Assembly: GCF_014207965.1 (NCBI RefSeq)
Contig: NZ_JACHLM010000003.1
Span: 310,001-374,000, forward strand
Direction of reading: 5' to 3'
DNA from: Brevundimonas bullata
Lineage (GTDB): Bacteria; Pseudomonadota; Alphaproteobacteria; Caulobacterales; Caulobacteraceae
DNA length: 64,000 nt
The first letter of the stretch is position 1. Each line of letters starts with the position of its first letter. Shown here piece after piece: positions 23,589 to 31,949 of this stretch. The translations under genes and the position numbers were made by a program. Below the pieces are notes generated by a model. The model did not search any database. It was not told where the DNA came from and worked only from the letters and a program-made list of their open reading frames with translations.

Positions 23589-24908
23589 TCAGATTCCATC
23601 GGACGGGAAATAGTCCCGGGGCTCGACAGCGACGTCGAGCTGCAGCTTTTCAGCCAGTTCGTCGATCTCTCGGCCGAGCAAGTCGTTGAATGGCTTCAGG
23701 CCAGTGGAACGCAGACGCGGCGAGGCGGCCTCGAGCGCCTCGATCATCGGGCGGATCTCTCCGTCGATCACTAGGTCGAGATCGTCGTCCGACACGCCCA
23801 TGAGACTGAAGAAAGCGATCAGGTCCTCGCCGGACATGTCGTCGAAAAAGCGGGCGGATCCGATCTGGTAGGCCAACTCGTGGGTGAAATCCTGGCTCAG
23901 CCGGATCGGCAGCAGGTCATACAGCGGCGCAAGGCGAGGCGCGGCAGGCCCATCATAGAGGATGGCGTGGTTCTTGGCGTGATTGTCGGTATTGCCGATG
24001 CACAGATTGAAGACCGTGGTGCGAAGGAATGCCAGACGCGCCGCTTGCGGGTCCCGCGTCTGGTCCAACACGGTAAGAGCTGCCTCGACGTCGAACCACC
24101 GCCCCGGTTTGCCCCGGCGCTGGTATTTGAGCTGTGAAGGCAACCCGAGAGCCTGGGCGAAGTCTTCTTGGTGAATGCGGGTCACGACGCCGTCGCGGAC
24201 AACCCGGTCGAACCGGGTGATCAGCAGGGCGTCGACGTCGTCGATGCGGATGGCGATGGGCACAGAGACGTCGAGCCCCGCCGATACTGCGAGGATGGCC
24301 GCGGCCTCCTCGTTGCGAGCGTCCCGAAAGTCGCGGCGTGCGGGGACCTTGAGAATATGGGTGGTCGGAACCCGAAGACCTTCGCGAGGAAGGGCGAACT
24401 GGCCGTTTGGTAGCTGGGTAATCGCCACCTTGCTTTGGACCCCGGCCACGGGCGATGGGTCCCCCACCTCGACGGGTAGGCGACGTTCCTCCCGCAGTGA
24501 TTTGACAATACGTAGAAGAGCTCGATCATCGAGCGGTTCATAGTCAGTCGCCAGGACACCGGGGCATTTCAGGGGCGGCGCGCCAAGTGGCAGGCAGGAA
24601 ATACTGCCAGCGCAGTCCGCTCCGAAATGCCCGAGAAGCCCAACCACGTCATCGCGCGCTAGGCCTTCGCGTTCCATCACTCGCTGGAGCTGGGCGTTCT
24701 CAGGCAGGAGGTTAGCGAAGAAGGCGCGCGTTTCAACGTCGCCGAACGCTTCTTCCTCGATCGGCAGGGACAGGGATAGGACGGGGCCGCCCGCGGCGAC
24801 GTAATTACTATCGTAGACAAATGCGGTGTCGCCTTGCGCTGTTCGCGCCAGACGGCCGGCCGGGGTGGCGAAGCCGTCCATCCAGACGGCAAGGACTTCA
24901 TCCGCCAT
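23589..24908 (-). CDS. HipA-family serine/threonine kinase toxin (second module)
   Basis: A 439-residue HipA protein, closer to the classical E. coli type than the one at 12087. N-terminal domain with LSLSLPIEEEAFGDVETRAF and FFANLLPENAQLQRV (about 63-77); glycine-rich ATP loop SPVAGVQSKVAI (about 150-161), where HipA is autophosphorylated on the Ser; THILKVPAR; catalytic loop NLCIGNTDNHAKNHAIL (about 301-317); metal site LAPLYDLLP (about 326-334). All kinase residues are present. Its start overlaps the 3' end of the antitoxin gene by 11 bp. Confidence 0.94.
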   Translation of the reverse strand: MADEVLAVWMDGFATPAGRLARTAQGDTAFVYDSNYVAAGGPVLSLSLPIEEEAFGDVETRAFFANLLPENAQLQRVMEREGLARDDVVGLLGHFGADCAGSISCLPLGAPPLKCPGVLATDYEPLDDRALLRIVKSLREERRLPVEVGDPSPVAGVQSKVAITQLPNGQFALPREGLRVPTTHILKVPARRDFRDARNEEAAAILAVSAGLDVSVPIAIRIDDVDALLITRFDRVVRDGVVTRIHQEDFAQALGLPSQLKYQRRGKPGRWFDVEAALTVLDQTRDPQAARLAFLRTTVFNLCIGNTDNHAKNHAILYDGPAAPRLAPLYDLLPIRLSQDFTHELAYQIGSARFFDDMSGEDLIAFFSLMGVSDDDLDLVIDGEIRPMIEALEAASPRLRSTGLKPFNDLLGREIDELAEKLQLDVAVEPRDYFPSDGI

Positions 24909-25551
24909 CGATCACCTCAGCGGTCAGTCCGATACCGAGAACTTGGCAGACCGCCAGGGCCTTTCCAAGCTCGAGCGTCGCCTTACCGGATTCTAGCTCA
25001 CTTACGAAGCGACGACCGACTCCAGCCCGATCCGCAAGTTCCTGTTGGTTGAGAGTGAGCACAGTTCGGCGGACCCGTACAAGCGCGCCGAGGGTTTGCG
25101 CGTCTGCGATGGGAACAGGCTCCATGCGTAACTGAGCGGCGGAAGCGGCCGTTTTCGAGGTCGAAGGGCGCTTCCGGCGGTGAAAGCGTACGTCCTTAGA
25201 GAATTCGGGGGCAGCATCCTGGATGAGCTTGAGCGCGTGCGGCGAGGGCTTGGAGCGCTCGGACGGAGAGGGCTTTGACTTGAGGTTGAGATCGCCTAGG
25301 CGAAGAGCGCTGCCATCGCGATGCTTAAAAGTAACGGTGACCGACTTGTGGAGCGTTGGGTCGGCTTGATCGAGCAGGGCGCGAAGAGCGTTCGACGGGT
25401 TTGGATACCGGACCAGGCGCGACTTGCCTGCGCTCGTATCCAACGTCCCGCCAGTGATCTTGGACGTCCCGCCCCCCCGGGAGCGCGCGCCCTCGAGGCC
25501 ACGACCGTCGGTCGGGACGTACTGGCCGCTGAATGTCCGCTTCTCGACCAT
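24898..25551 (-). CDS. HipB-type antitoxin with long N-terminal extension
   Basis: A 217-residue frame whose last 75 residues are a clean XRE helix-turn-helix of HipB type: TLGALVRVRRTVLTLNQQEL and GVGRRFVSELESGKATLELG. The first 140 residues are basic, low in hydrophobics and match no family I know. AGGAG stands 7 bp before the ATG at 25551, and a promoter and palindrome stand upstream of that, which supports the long form. An internal ATG at 25125 would give the bare 75-residue antitoxin, but lacks such signals. It represses its operon and neutralises HipA, by family analogy. Confidence 0.75.
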   Translation of the reverse strand: MVEKRTFSGQYVPTDGRGLEGARSRGGGTSKITGGTLDTSAGKSRLVRYPNPSNALRALLDQADPTLHKSVTVTFKHRDGSALRLGDLNLKSKPSPSERSKPSPHALKLIQDAAPEFSKDVRFHRRKRPSTSKTAASAAQLRMEPVPIADAQTLGALVRVRRTVLTLNQQELADRAGVGRRFVSELESGKATLELGKALAVCQVLGIGLTAEVIDGG

Positions 25552-25570
25552 GACAATGCTCCTGTCGAAC

Positions 25571-25599
25571 CAAATAGGCACATCATGAGCTTTATGCAA
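25571..25599 (-). promoter_or_regulatory. Putative hipBA promoter (second module)
   Basis: On the minus strand TTGCAT (25594-25599) and TATTTG (25571-25576) are spaced by 17 bp, 20 bp before the antitoxin start codon. The -35 hexamer is identical to that of the first hip module. Confidence 0.45.
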
Positions 25600-25631
25600 A
25601 CCAAACTGATACCGAGCGGTATCAGTTTGGT
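25600..25631. promoter_or_regulatory. 32-bp palindromic operator
   Basis: Perfect inverted repeat with 15-bp arms, ACCAAACTGATACCG and its complement, separated by AG. It abuts the -35 box of the antitoxin promoter. This is the expected place and form of a HipB operator. Confidence 0.6.
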
Positions 25632-26124
25632 GACATTGTGCGATCGCAACATGACCGCGATCGATGAGAGGAACGCCGTCAAGTTCGGCTGAGCTAGGAT
25701 CCGTGTGAGCGCCTCTTGATCCTCAAGAAGCCCCCGAAGGCGGGGACGCCTACGAGGTAGCGCCCTTCCGCATTGGCGGCACCCCAGCCGCCCCTGGATG
25801 CGGTGAATATCCATCCTAGTCACCGCACTTAATGCAGCGATTAGAACAACCGCGTGACGTGCGCCAAAGCCGTTGAGTTCGAATCCCACTTCAAAAACGA
25901 AATTAAGCCAATTCGGAGAATGGCCCTCAAAGACTAGAGTTAGGCGGACGGTTTCAGCCAACCACCGTGCATCGCTTCACACCCACCAAAACACCCATCA
26001 TCATTTTCGCGCTTGGATGAAACATCCTGAACAACGCCGACAGGTCAAAATTACTATCCTTTTGAAAAATATGAAAATGAAACACGGTGAAATGCCGTGA
26101 ACTGACGAAAGTCAGACTCTCTGC
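25632..26124. other. Intergenic region without recognisable gene
   Basis: 493 bp between the hipBA promoter and the palindromic element. Frames on both strands are short or of poor composition. Base content falls to AT-rich around 26012-26095, which suggests foreign DNA. GTTCGAATCCCAC at 25873 resembles a tRNA T-loop, but no tRNA can be folded around it. Confidence 0.4.
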
Positions 26125-26269
26125 CATCCTCCGACGAAGCGAAGCGGAGATCGGGGGACCCAGCGGCGCCGAAGGCGATCTTCACGGCCAAGTCAGCGCA
26201 GGGATTTTTCGCCCTGCGGGCGCCGCTGGGTCCCCCGGTCAGCGCCGCTACGCGCCTTGCCGGAGGATG
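26125..26269. repeat. Palindromic element with nested inverted repeats
   Basis: Outer arms CATCCTCCG (26125-26133) and CGGAGGATG (26261-26269); inner arms GGGGGACCCAGCGGCGCC (26153-26170) and its exact complement (26219-26236); a 48-bp centre. Like the arms of the GIY-YIG elements, it has CATCC on the outside and GACCCAG on the inside, so it may be a distant relative. It ends 13 bp from the 3' end of the GGDEF/EAL gene. Confidence 0.6.
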
Positions 26270-26282
26270 ACGAAAGAAAAAC

Positions 26283-27950
26283 CTACGCCGAGCGTGCCTT
26301 GATCGGGGCGGTGCCGTCGGCGAGCGACTCGTTCAGATAGACCTCGGCCTCTTGGGCCGGCAGGGCCGGCGCATAGCCAAAGCCCTGGCCGTAGTGGCAG
26401 CTGGCGTCCAGCAGCAAACCCGCCAGTTCGGCGTTCTCGACGCCCTCGGCCACGACTTCTAGCGACAGGTCGCGGCCCAGGTTGACGACCGACTTGACGA
26501 TCTTGGCCGAGCCCTCGTCCTTGTTCATCGTTAGAACGAAGTAGCGGTCGATCTTCAGCGTGTCGAAGGGCAGGCGCGCCAGATAGGACAGGGACGAGAA
26601 GCCGGTGCCGAAGTCGTCCAGCGCGAGGCTGGCCCCGGCCTCGCGCAGTTTCGCCAGCACCTCGGCGGCGTGCGCGGTGTCGCGCATGATGTCGCCCTCG
26701 GTGACCTCCAGCTTCAGGGCGCCGCGCGGTAGGCCGGTTTCCTGAATAATTCGGGCCACGTCCTCGACCAGATGGTCACGCTCGATCTCGCCGACCGACA
26801 GGTTGACGCTGCAGAACAGCTTGCCCGCGCTGGGGTGGCGATGGAGCCACTCGGCCAGCTGACGCGCCGCCTGGGTCATCATCAGCAGACCCAGCTCGTT
26901 CATCAGGCCCATTTCATCGGCCAGGGTCAGGAAGTCGTCCGGCGGCACCAGGCCGCGCTGCGGATGACGCCAGCGCACCAGGGCCTCAAACCCGGCCACC
27001 GCCCCGGTCTTCAGGTTGACGATGGGCTGATAGAAGGGCTCGATCTCGCCGCGGACAAAGGCGTTTCGCAGGTCGGCTTCCAGCGCCAGTCGCGACAGGC
27101 TGTCGGATTCCAGCGCCCGGCCATAGGCCGCGTCCCCGCCCCGCCCGGCGGTCTTGGCCTGTTCCACCGCCAATTCCACCCGGCGCAACAGTTCGGCGGG
27201 ATCCGGCGCATCCGGCCCGCCCTCGGCGGCGACCGCGCCAATGGATACAGTCGGATAGATGTCGAAGCCAGCGACGCGCAACGGCTGTTCCAGCGCCTCG
27301 CGCATGCGCTGGCTGCCGCCGGTCGCCCCGCGCCGGGTCAGGACGGCGAACTCGTCCTCGCCGATACGGGCGGGCGAGCAATCCTGCGAAAAGGCGCCCG
27401 CCAGCCGCGAGCCCAAGGCCGACAGCACCAGATCGGCGCGTTCGTGGCCCAGCGCCTCGTTCAGACGGCGCAGGCGATCCACGTCGGCAACGACCAGTTC
27501 ATAGTCGCCCGGCTGAGCCAGGGTCTCGGCCACGCGGACCAGGAAGGTGCGGCGGTCCAGCAGGCCGGTCAGGGTGTCGCGGTCGGCCCCGGCGAACTTG
27601 GTCTCCAGGGCGACGACGCCCGCGGCGCGCAGGCCGTCCTCCAGCCAGACGCCGCGCCACAGGCAGGTCTCGCAGCCGCGCATGCGCAAGCGCACGGCGA
27701 TCTCGGTCCCCTCGGCCTGTGGCTTGAGCAAACGGTCGGCCAGGGCGCGGTCCTGAGGCATGGCCAAGGCGGCGAAGGCCGCGCCCGAACATTCAGGAGC
27801 CAGCGGGCCGAGCCCCAGCGAACGAGTCGCGCCCGTAAAACGAATCTGGTCGTCGGCGGGGGTCCAGATCCACAAGGCGGCGTCGGCGGCGGCCAGCGCC
27901 TCGATCGCCGTCGTGGGGTCCCAGGCCAGCGCTCTGGATCGTGTGTTCAA
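26283..27950 (-). CDS. GGDEF/EAL protein, putative c-di-GMP phosphodiesterase
   Basis: A 555-residue cytoplasmic protein: an N-terminal sensor-like part (about 1-125) without membrane segments, a GGDEF domain whose active-site loop reads RIGEDEFAVL (GEDEF), and an EAL domain with EALVRWRHPQRGLVPP, EVTEGDIM, LALDDFGTGFSSLSYL, LKIDRYFV and VVAEGVEN. EAL residues look complete, so hydrolysis of c-di-GMP is likely; the GEDEF loop may still bind GTP or cyclise. It starts at a TTG (27950) that overlaps the TGA stop of the GNAT gene (TTGA), an ordinary coupling arrangement; no ATG fits the N-terminus. Confidence 0.92.
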   Translation of the reverse strand: MNTRSRALAWDPTTAIEALAAADAALWIWTPADDQIRFTGATRSLGLGPLAPECSGAAFAALAMPQDRALADRLLKPQAEGTEIAVRLRMRGCETCLWRGVWLEDGLRAAGVVALETKFAGADRDTLTGLLDRRTFLVRVAETLAQPGDYELVVADVDRLRRLNEALGHERADLVLSALGSRLAGAFSQDCSPARIGEDEFAVLTRRGATGGSQRMREALEQPLRVAGFDIYPTVSIGAVAAEGGPDAPDPAELLRRVELAVEQAKTAGRGGDAAYGRALESDSLSRLALEADLRNAFVRGEIEPFYQPIVNLKTGAVAGFEALVRWRHPQRGLVPPDDFLTLADEMGLMNELGLLMMTQAARQLAEWLHRHPSAGKLFCSVNLSVGEIERDHLVEDVARIIQETGLPRGALKLEVTEGDIMRDTAHAAEVLAKLREAGASLALDDFGTGFSSLSYLARLPFDTLKIDRYFVLTMNKDEGSAKIVKSVVNLGRDLSLEVVAEGVENAELAGLLLDASCHYGQGFGYAPALPAQEAEVYLNESLADGTAPIKARSA

Positions 27951-28570
27951 AGCGATTCCCGGATGTAAAAACTGGACGCGGCCGGGTCCGGGACGAACTC
28001 GTCCCTGATGACGCCGAACAGCAGATGATCTGCCCATGCGCCGTTAATTTTCAAATAAGCTTTCGCCAGTCCCTCGTGCCTGAAACCGGCCTTTTCGAGC
28101 ACGCGACGAGAGGCCTGATTGGTCGGCACGCAGGCCGCCTCGACCCTGTGCAGCTTCAGCGCGTCAAAGGCAAAGCCGAGCATAGCCCTCGCCGCCGCCG
28201 TGGCCGCCCCCTGCCCCGCATAGGGCTGGCCGATCCAGTAACCCAGCGTCCCCGTCTCGGCCACGCCGCGACGGATGTTCGACAGGGTGATGGCCCCCAT
28301 CAAGGCCTCCTCGTCGGGATCAAAGATGAACAGCGGCCAAGCCGTGCCCAGTTCCATCTCCCGGGCATAGACGCCGAGGCGCCGTCGAAAGGCGGCCCGG
28401 GTCAGGTCGTCCTCGGCCCAGGCCGGCTCCCACGGCTGCAGATAGTCGCGCGACCCGCCGCGCAGTTCGGCCCACTCGACGTGATCCGCCGGACGCGGCG
28501 GGCGCAGCAAGACCCCCTGTCCGCGCAGGACGGGTCCGGTCGCCTCGGCCATCCAGTCGAACAGGGCCAT
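27947..28570 (-). CDS. GNAT N-acetyltransferase, RimJ/RimL type
   Basis: A 207-residue acetyltransferase like RimJ, which acetylates the N-terminus of ribosomal protein S5. Family elements: LLRPPRPADHVEWAELR at the N-terminus, GTLGYWIGQPYAGQGAAT (acetyl-CoA-binding motif A, about 120-137), ALKLHRVEAACVPTNQASRR and VLEKAGFRHEGLAKAYLKIN. 42 bp after the M16 peptidase gene and overlapping the GGDEF/EAL start. The target protein cannot be told. Confidence 0.92.
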   Translation of the reverse strand: MALFDWMAEATGPVLRGQGVLLRPPRPADHVEWAELRGGSRDYLQPWEPAWAEDDLTRAAFRRRLGVYAREMELGTAWPLFIFDPDEEALMGAITLSNIRRGVAETGTLGYWIGQPYAGQGAATAAARAMLGFAFDALKLHRVEAACVPTNQASRRVLEKAGFRHEGLAKAYLKINGAWADHLLFGVIRDEFVPDPAASSFYIRESL

Positions 28571-28612
28571 GGCGGCAGATTAGCGAGAAGCGTCGCCGAC
28601 GCCAGCCACGAC

Positions 28613-29893
28613 TTAGCGACTCGCCGCCGAGGCTGTCAGCCGCGTCGTAAAGGCCTGGCCCGCCGGCGCCGCCGCCTTGGGCCCCAGCACCGCCGTCGCC
28701 GAGCGCCCGGCTTCGATCATGGAGCGCCCGACGGCGCGCAGATCGTCGGCGGACTGGGCCAGGATCCGGGCGGCGCTGTCCTCGGACGAGACCGGCGCGC
28801 CGAAGATCAGGGCCTGGGCGGCGTTACGCCCTGCGCGGCTGGCGGGGCTTTCGTCGGCCATCCAAAGGCTGGCGTTCAGGACGGCCTTGGCGCGCGACAG
28901 TTCGGCGTCGGTCGGGCCCTTCTCGGCCAGATCCAGCAGTTCGGCGGCGCTGACCTCCGCCAGCTCCACCGCGCGATCCGCGGCGGCCCCGGCGTAGACG
29001 CCCAGAAGCCCGGCGTCCTCATAGGCTTCCTGATAGGCGTCGATGGCGTAGGCCAGGCCCCGGTCCTCGCGCGCGCTCTGGAACAGGCGAGAAGCCATGC
29101 CGCCGCCGAGGATTTCGGTGAACAGGCGCAAGGCCGGCAGACGCGGATCGAGGGCGCTCATCGACGGAAGCTGGAAGACCAGGTTGGCCTGTTCGATCTT
29201 GCGCGTCAGCCTGGCTTCCCCGCCGACGAAGACGGCGGGGGCGAGCGGGTCCAGCGGCGTCGCCGCCTCCGGCCCGAACCAGCGCTCGGCCAGGGCCAGC
29301 AGTTCGTTTTCTTCGACCGCGCCGGACACGGCGACGACCATGCGGTCGGGCGAATAAAGCCGGGCGCGCCAGTCGGCCACGGCGGACCGGTCTGCGGCCT
29401 TCAGGCTGTCGATCGTGCCGAGGATGGGCCGACCCAGGGCCTGACCGGCATAGGCGCGCGTCTGGGCCATTTCGAAGACGTGGTCGTCGGGCGTGTCGAA
29501 GGCCTCGGCGATCTCCTGGGCGACGACGTCCTTTTCGCGGACGATCTCGGCGGGGTCGAGCGTGGGGCGGAAGACCAGATCCGAGACGATCTGCATGGCC
29601 AGGGGCAGCGAGCCGTGCAGGGCGCGGATCTCGAAGCTGGTGCGCTCATAGCCGGTGGCGGCGTTGATCGAGCCGCCTTCAGCCTCGATGCGCTCGACAA
29701 TCTCGCGGGCGCCCATGTCGCCGGCGCCCTTGAACACCAGATGTTCCAGCAGATGCGACCAGCCAGAGCGGGTCTCGTCCTCCATCCGCGCGCCGCCGCG
29801 CACGGCGACGGTCAGGGCGAAGGTCCGCAGACCGGGCATGGGGTCACAGACGACGCGGACGCCGTTGGACAGGGTGTGAAGGCGAGCAGTCAG
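28613..29893 (-). CDS. M16 family zinc peptidase (processing-peptidase-like)
   Basis: A 426-residue pitrilysin-type peptidase. The inverted zinc motif is HLLEHLVFKG (His-x-x-Glu-His) and the third ligand Glu is in DVVAQEIAEAFD. The C-terminal half is the usual inactive repeat with GGGMASRLFQ and REDRGLAYAI. The first ATG in frame is at 29839, but the 18 codons before it encode LTARLHTLSNGVRVVCDP, which is the conserved first beta strand of the family, and there is no ATG, GTG or TTG there. I therefore place the start at the CTG at 29893, which overlaps the SURF1 stop (CTGA). Confidence 0.88.
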   Translation of the reverse strand: MTARLHTLSNGVRVVCDPMPGLRTFALTVAVRGGARMEDETRSGWSHLLEHLVFKGAGDMGAREIVERIEAEGGSINAATGYERTSFEIRALHGSLPLAMQIVSDLVFRPTLDPAEIVREKDVVAQEIAEAFDTPDDHVFEMAQTRAYAGQALGRPILGTIDSLKAADRSAVADWRARLYSPDRMVVAVSGAVEENELLALAERWFGPEAATPLDPLAPAVFVGGEARLTRKIEQANLVFQLPSMSALDPRLPALRLFTEILGGGMASRLFQSAREDRGLAYAIDAYQEAYEDAGLLGVYAGAAADRAVELAEVSAAELLDLAEKGPTDAELSRAKAVLNASLWMADESPASRAGRNAAQALIFGAPVSSEDSAARILAQSADDLRAVGRSMIEAGRSATAVLGPKAAAPAGQAFTTRLTASAASR

Positions 29894-30612
29894 GATTCTA
29901 TGTCCTTGCGGGTCATGCGGCGGCGCAACAGCACCACGTAGAAGGCGATCAGGGCGGCGGCGAGACCGAACCAGGTCAGGGCGTACCCCAGGTGATTGTT
30001 GGTGAAGGCGGCGGGCGGCGCCGAGGGCCTCAGCGCGGCCCAGTCAGGGTTGGTCGAGGTGGTGGCGAAGACTGTGAAGGGCGAGATCGGCCCCTCGACC
30101 TTCAAGGCGCGGGCCATGGCCTCGGCGTCGCGGCCATAGAAGCGGCCCTGGGCAGGCGGCGGGGTCAGGGCGCTAGGCGCCGGGGCGCGGCGCAGAACGC
30201 CGGTGATGACGACGGGCATGGTGTCGTCGGCGTTCACCGTGGGCCGGGCCGAGATGTCAGCGGGCACGAAGCCGCGATCGACCAGCAGGGTCTCCTCCAT
30301 CCCTTCAGGGCGGCAGGCCGAGACCAGACGCACGCCCGCGTCGCTGTTTTCGATGGACTGCAGTTCGACATAGGGCGCCGCCCCCAGACCGCGGCAGGTC
30401 AGGATGACCCGGCGGAACTCTGGGTTATCGACCTTGAGGGCTTCGGCCAGCGGCAACGGCGGCAGCCCAGCGGCGGCCTCGGCCCCGTCCATCAGGCCTT
30501 CCTTCCACTGCATCCGCTGCACCTGCCAGACGCCCAGCGCCAGCAGGACGCCCAGCAGGGCGACGGCGAGGATAGTCAGAACGATGGGGAAACGCGGGCG
30601 AACAGCAGTCAT
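29890..30612 (-). CDS. SURF1 family cytochrome oxidase biogenesis protein
   Basis: A 240-residue membrane protein needed for insertion of heme a into cytochrome oxidase subunit I. Two membrane helices near the ends (about 10-30 and 212-232) enclose a periplasmic domain. Motifs: LGVWQVQRMQWKEGLM (about 27-42), VELQS, LLVDRGFVP (about 109-117), LRRAP and NNHLGYALTWFGLA. The ATG at 30612 overlaps the DUF983 stop by 4 bp. Context with ctaB, ctaG, ctaE agrees with the role. Confidence 0.95.
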   Translation of the reverse strand: MTAVRPRFPIVLTILAVALLGVLLALGVWQVQRMQWKEGLMDGAEAAAGLPPLPLAEALKVDNPEFRRVILTCRGLGAAPYVELQSIENSDAGVRLVSACRPEGMEETLLVDRGFVPADISARPTVNADDTMPVVITGVLRRAPAPSALTPPPAQGRFYGRDAEAMARALKVEGPISPFTVFATTSTNPDWAALRPSAPPAAFTNNHLGYALTWFGLAAALIAFYVVLLRRRMTRKDIES

Positions 30613-31013
30613 TTCGGATCTCGGGTTCGCAGCATCTGCAGGGCTGTCATCAGCCCCTTGCCGGGGCGCATCAGGCCTAGGGCCAGGGCGGCGACCAGCG
30701 GCAGCCAAACGATCAGATGCAGCCAGATAGGGGGATGCCAGGCGATCTCGACCGCCAGGGCCGAGAAGCCGACGATAAAGCCGGCGATCTGCATGATGAA
30801 GGTGGCGGCGCCGTCGCCGGTCTCGACCGAGGCCAGGTCATGGCCGCAGGTCTCGCAGACAGGGCGGACCTTCAGAAAGCCCTGGAACAGAGGCCCCTGA
30901 CCGCAGGCGGGGCAGCGGCCAAGCAGCCCGGCGCGGATCGCCTGTCCGCCAAGCAAATCGGCGCGGGACTGTTCGTCCCGCGCCGTTTGAAGTGCAGAGC
31001 CTGGATCGCTCAA
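30609..31013 (-). CDS. DUF983 family membrane protein
   Basis: A 134-residue protein with an N-terminal zinc-ribbon-like part (GRCPACGQGPLFQGFLKVRP then CETCGHDL, four cysteines) and two membrane helices (about 68-88 and 92-112). The family regularly sits between coxC and surf1 in alphaproteobacteria, so a part in oxidase assembly is likely, but no mechanism is known. It starts at a TTG (31013), just 2 bp after the stop of ctaE; no ATG is available. Confidence 0.9.
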   Translation of the reverse strand: MSDPGSALQTARDEQSRADLLGGQAIRAGLLGRCPACGQGPLFQGFLKVRPVCETCGHDLASVETGDGAATFIMQIAGFIVGFSALAVEIAWHPPIWLHLIVWLPLVAALALGLMRPGKGLMTALQMLRTRDPK

Positions 31014-31015
31014 CG

Positions 31016-31894
31016 TCAGCCGAAGGTGACGTAGACGAAGGCGAACAGGAACAGCCAGACCACGTCCACGAAGTGCCAGTACCAGGCGGCGGCTTCGAAG
31101 CCGAAATGCTTCTGCGGCGTCATCTGACCAGCTTGCAGACGCAGCAGGCAGACGGCCAGGAAGATGGTGCCGACCAGGACGTGGAAGCCGTGGAAGCCGG
31201 TCGTCATGAAGAAGATCGACCCGTACAGCTTCGAGTGGGTCGCGGCTTCGTTGAAGAAGTAACCCTCGTGCAGGATGTGGTGATATTCGTAGGCCTGAAC
31301 GCCGGTGAACAGCACGCCCAGCAGGACGGTGATCAGCAGACCCAGCTTGGCGGCCTTGCGGTCGCCGACTTGCAGCGCGTGGTGCGCCCAGGTGACGGTC
31401 GTGCCCGACAGCAGCAGGATGACCGTGTTCAGCAGCGGCAGGCCCCAGGGGTCCAGCAGCTCGACGCCCTTGGGCGGCCAGGTCTTCCAGGCGGCGGCGG
31501 TGTCGGCCCAGTTGCCGACTTCCGGGGTCAGGGCGCGCGACTCGGTGAAGAGCGCCATGTCGAAGAACATCCAGAAGAAGGCGACGAAGAACATCACTTC
31601 CGAAGCGATGAACAGGATCATGCCGTAGCGCAGGCCGATCGAGACGACCGGGGTGTGGTCGCCCTTCTGGCTTTCCTTGATCACGTCCGACCACCAGCCG
31701 TACATGGCGAACAGCACGCCCGCCAGACCGGCGAAGAACAGCCACTTGGTGCCTTCCGGCAGGCCGAACAGGCCCTTCATCCACATCACCGCGCCCACGA
31801 ACATGACCACGCAGGCCAGGGACGAGATCAGCGGCCAGGGGCTCGGGTCCACAAGGTGGTAGTCGTGATGCGGTTTTGCGTGCGCGTCGGCCAT
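31016..31894 (-). CDS. ctaE: Cytochrome c oxidase subunit III
   Basis: A 292-residue seven-helix subunit of aa3-type oxidase in the inner membrane. Hallmarks: the opening HDYHLVDPSPWPL, WSDVIKESQKGDHTPVV, SEVMFFVAFFWMFFD (with the conserved Glu of helix III) and VTWAHHAL, AYEYHHILHEGYFFNEAATH and FHGFHVLVGTIFL. Complete. Part of the minus-strand ctaC-ctaD-ctaB-ctaG-ctaE series. It stabilises proton pumping by subunit I. Confidence 0.97.
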   Translation of the reverse strand: MADAHAKPHHDYHLVDPSPWPLISSLACVVMFVGAVMWMKGLFGLPEGTKWLFFAGLAGVLFAMYGWWSDVIKESQKGDHTPVVSIGLRYGMILFIASEVMFFVAFFWMFFDMALFTESRALTPEVGNWADTAAAWKTWPPKGVELLDPWGLPLLNTVILLLSGTTVTWAHHALQVGDRKAAKLGLLITVLLGVLFTGVQAYEYHHILHEGYFFNEAATHSKLYGSIFFMTTGFHGFHVLVGTIFLAVCLLRLQAGQMTPQKHFGFEAAAWYWHFVDVVWLFLFAFVYVTFG

Positions 31895-31949
31895 TCCGGG
31901 GTCTCTGAATTAAGGCGAGAGATCGTTATATCAGGGGCTATAGCGCCCG

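Noticed and set aside
25860..25910. tRNA-like T-loop (GTTCGAATCCCAC)
   Set aside because: No acceptor, D-arm or anticodon stem can be placed around it; the T-stem itself has mismatches. At best an old attachment-site remnant.
27941..29941. Plus-strand frame of 660 codons opposite the GNAT and M16 genes
   Set aside because: Shadow of the minus-strand genes; no family features.
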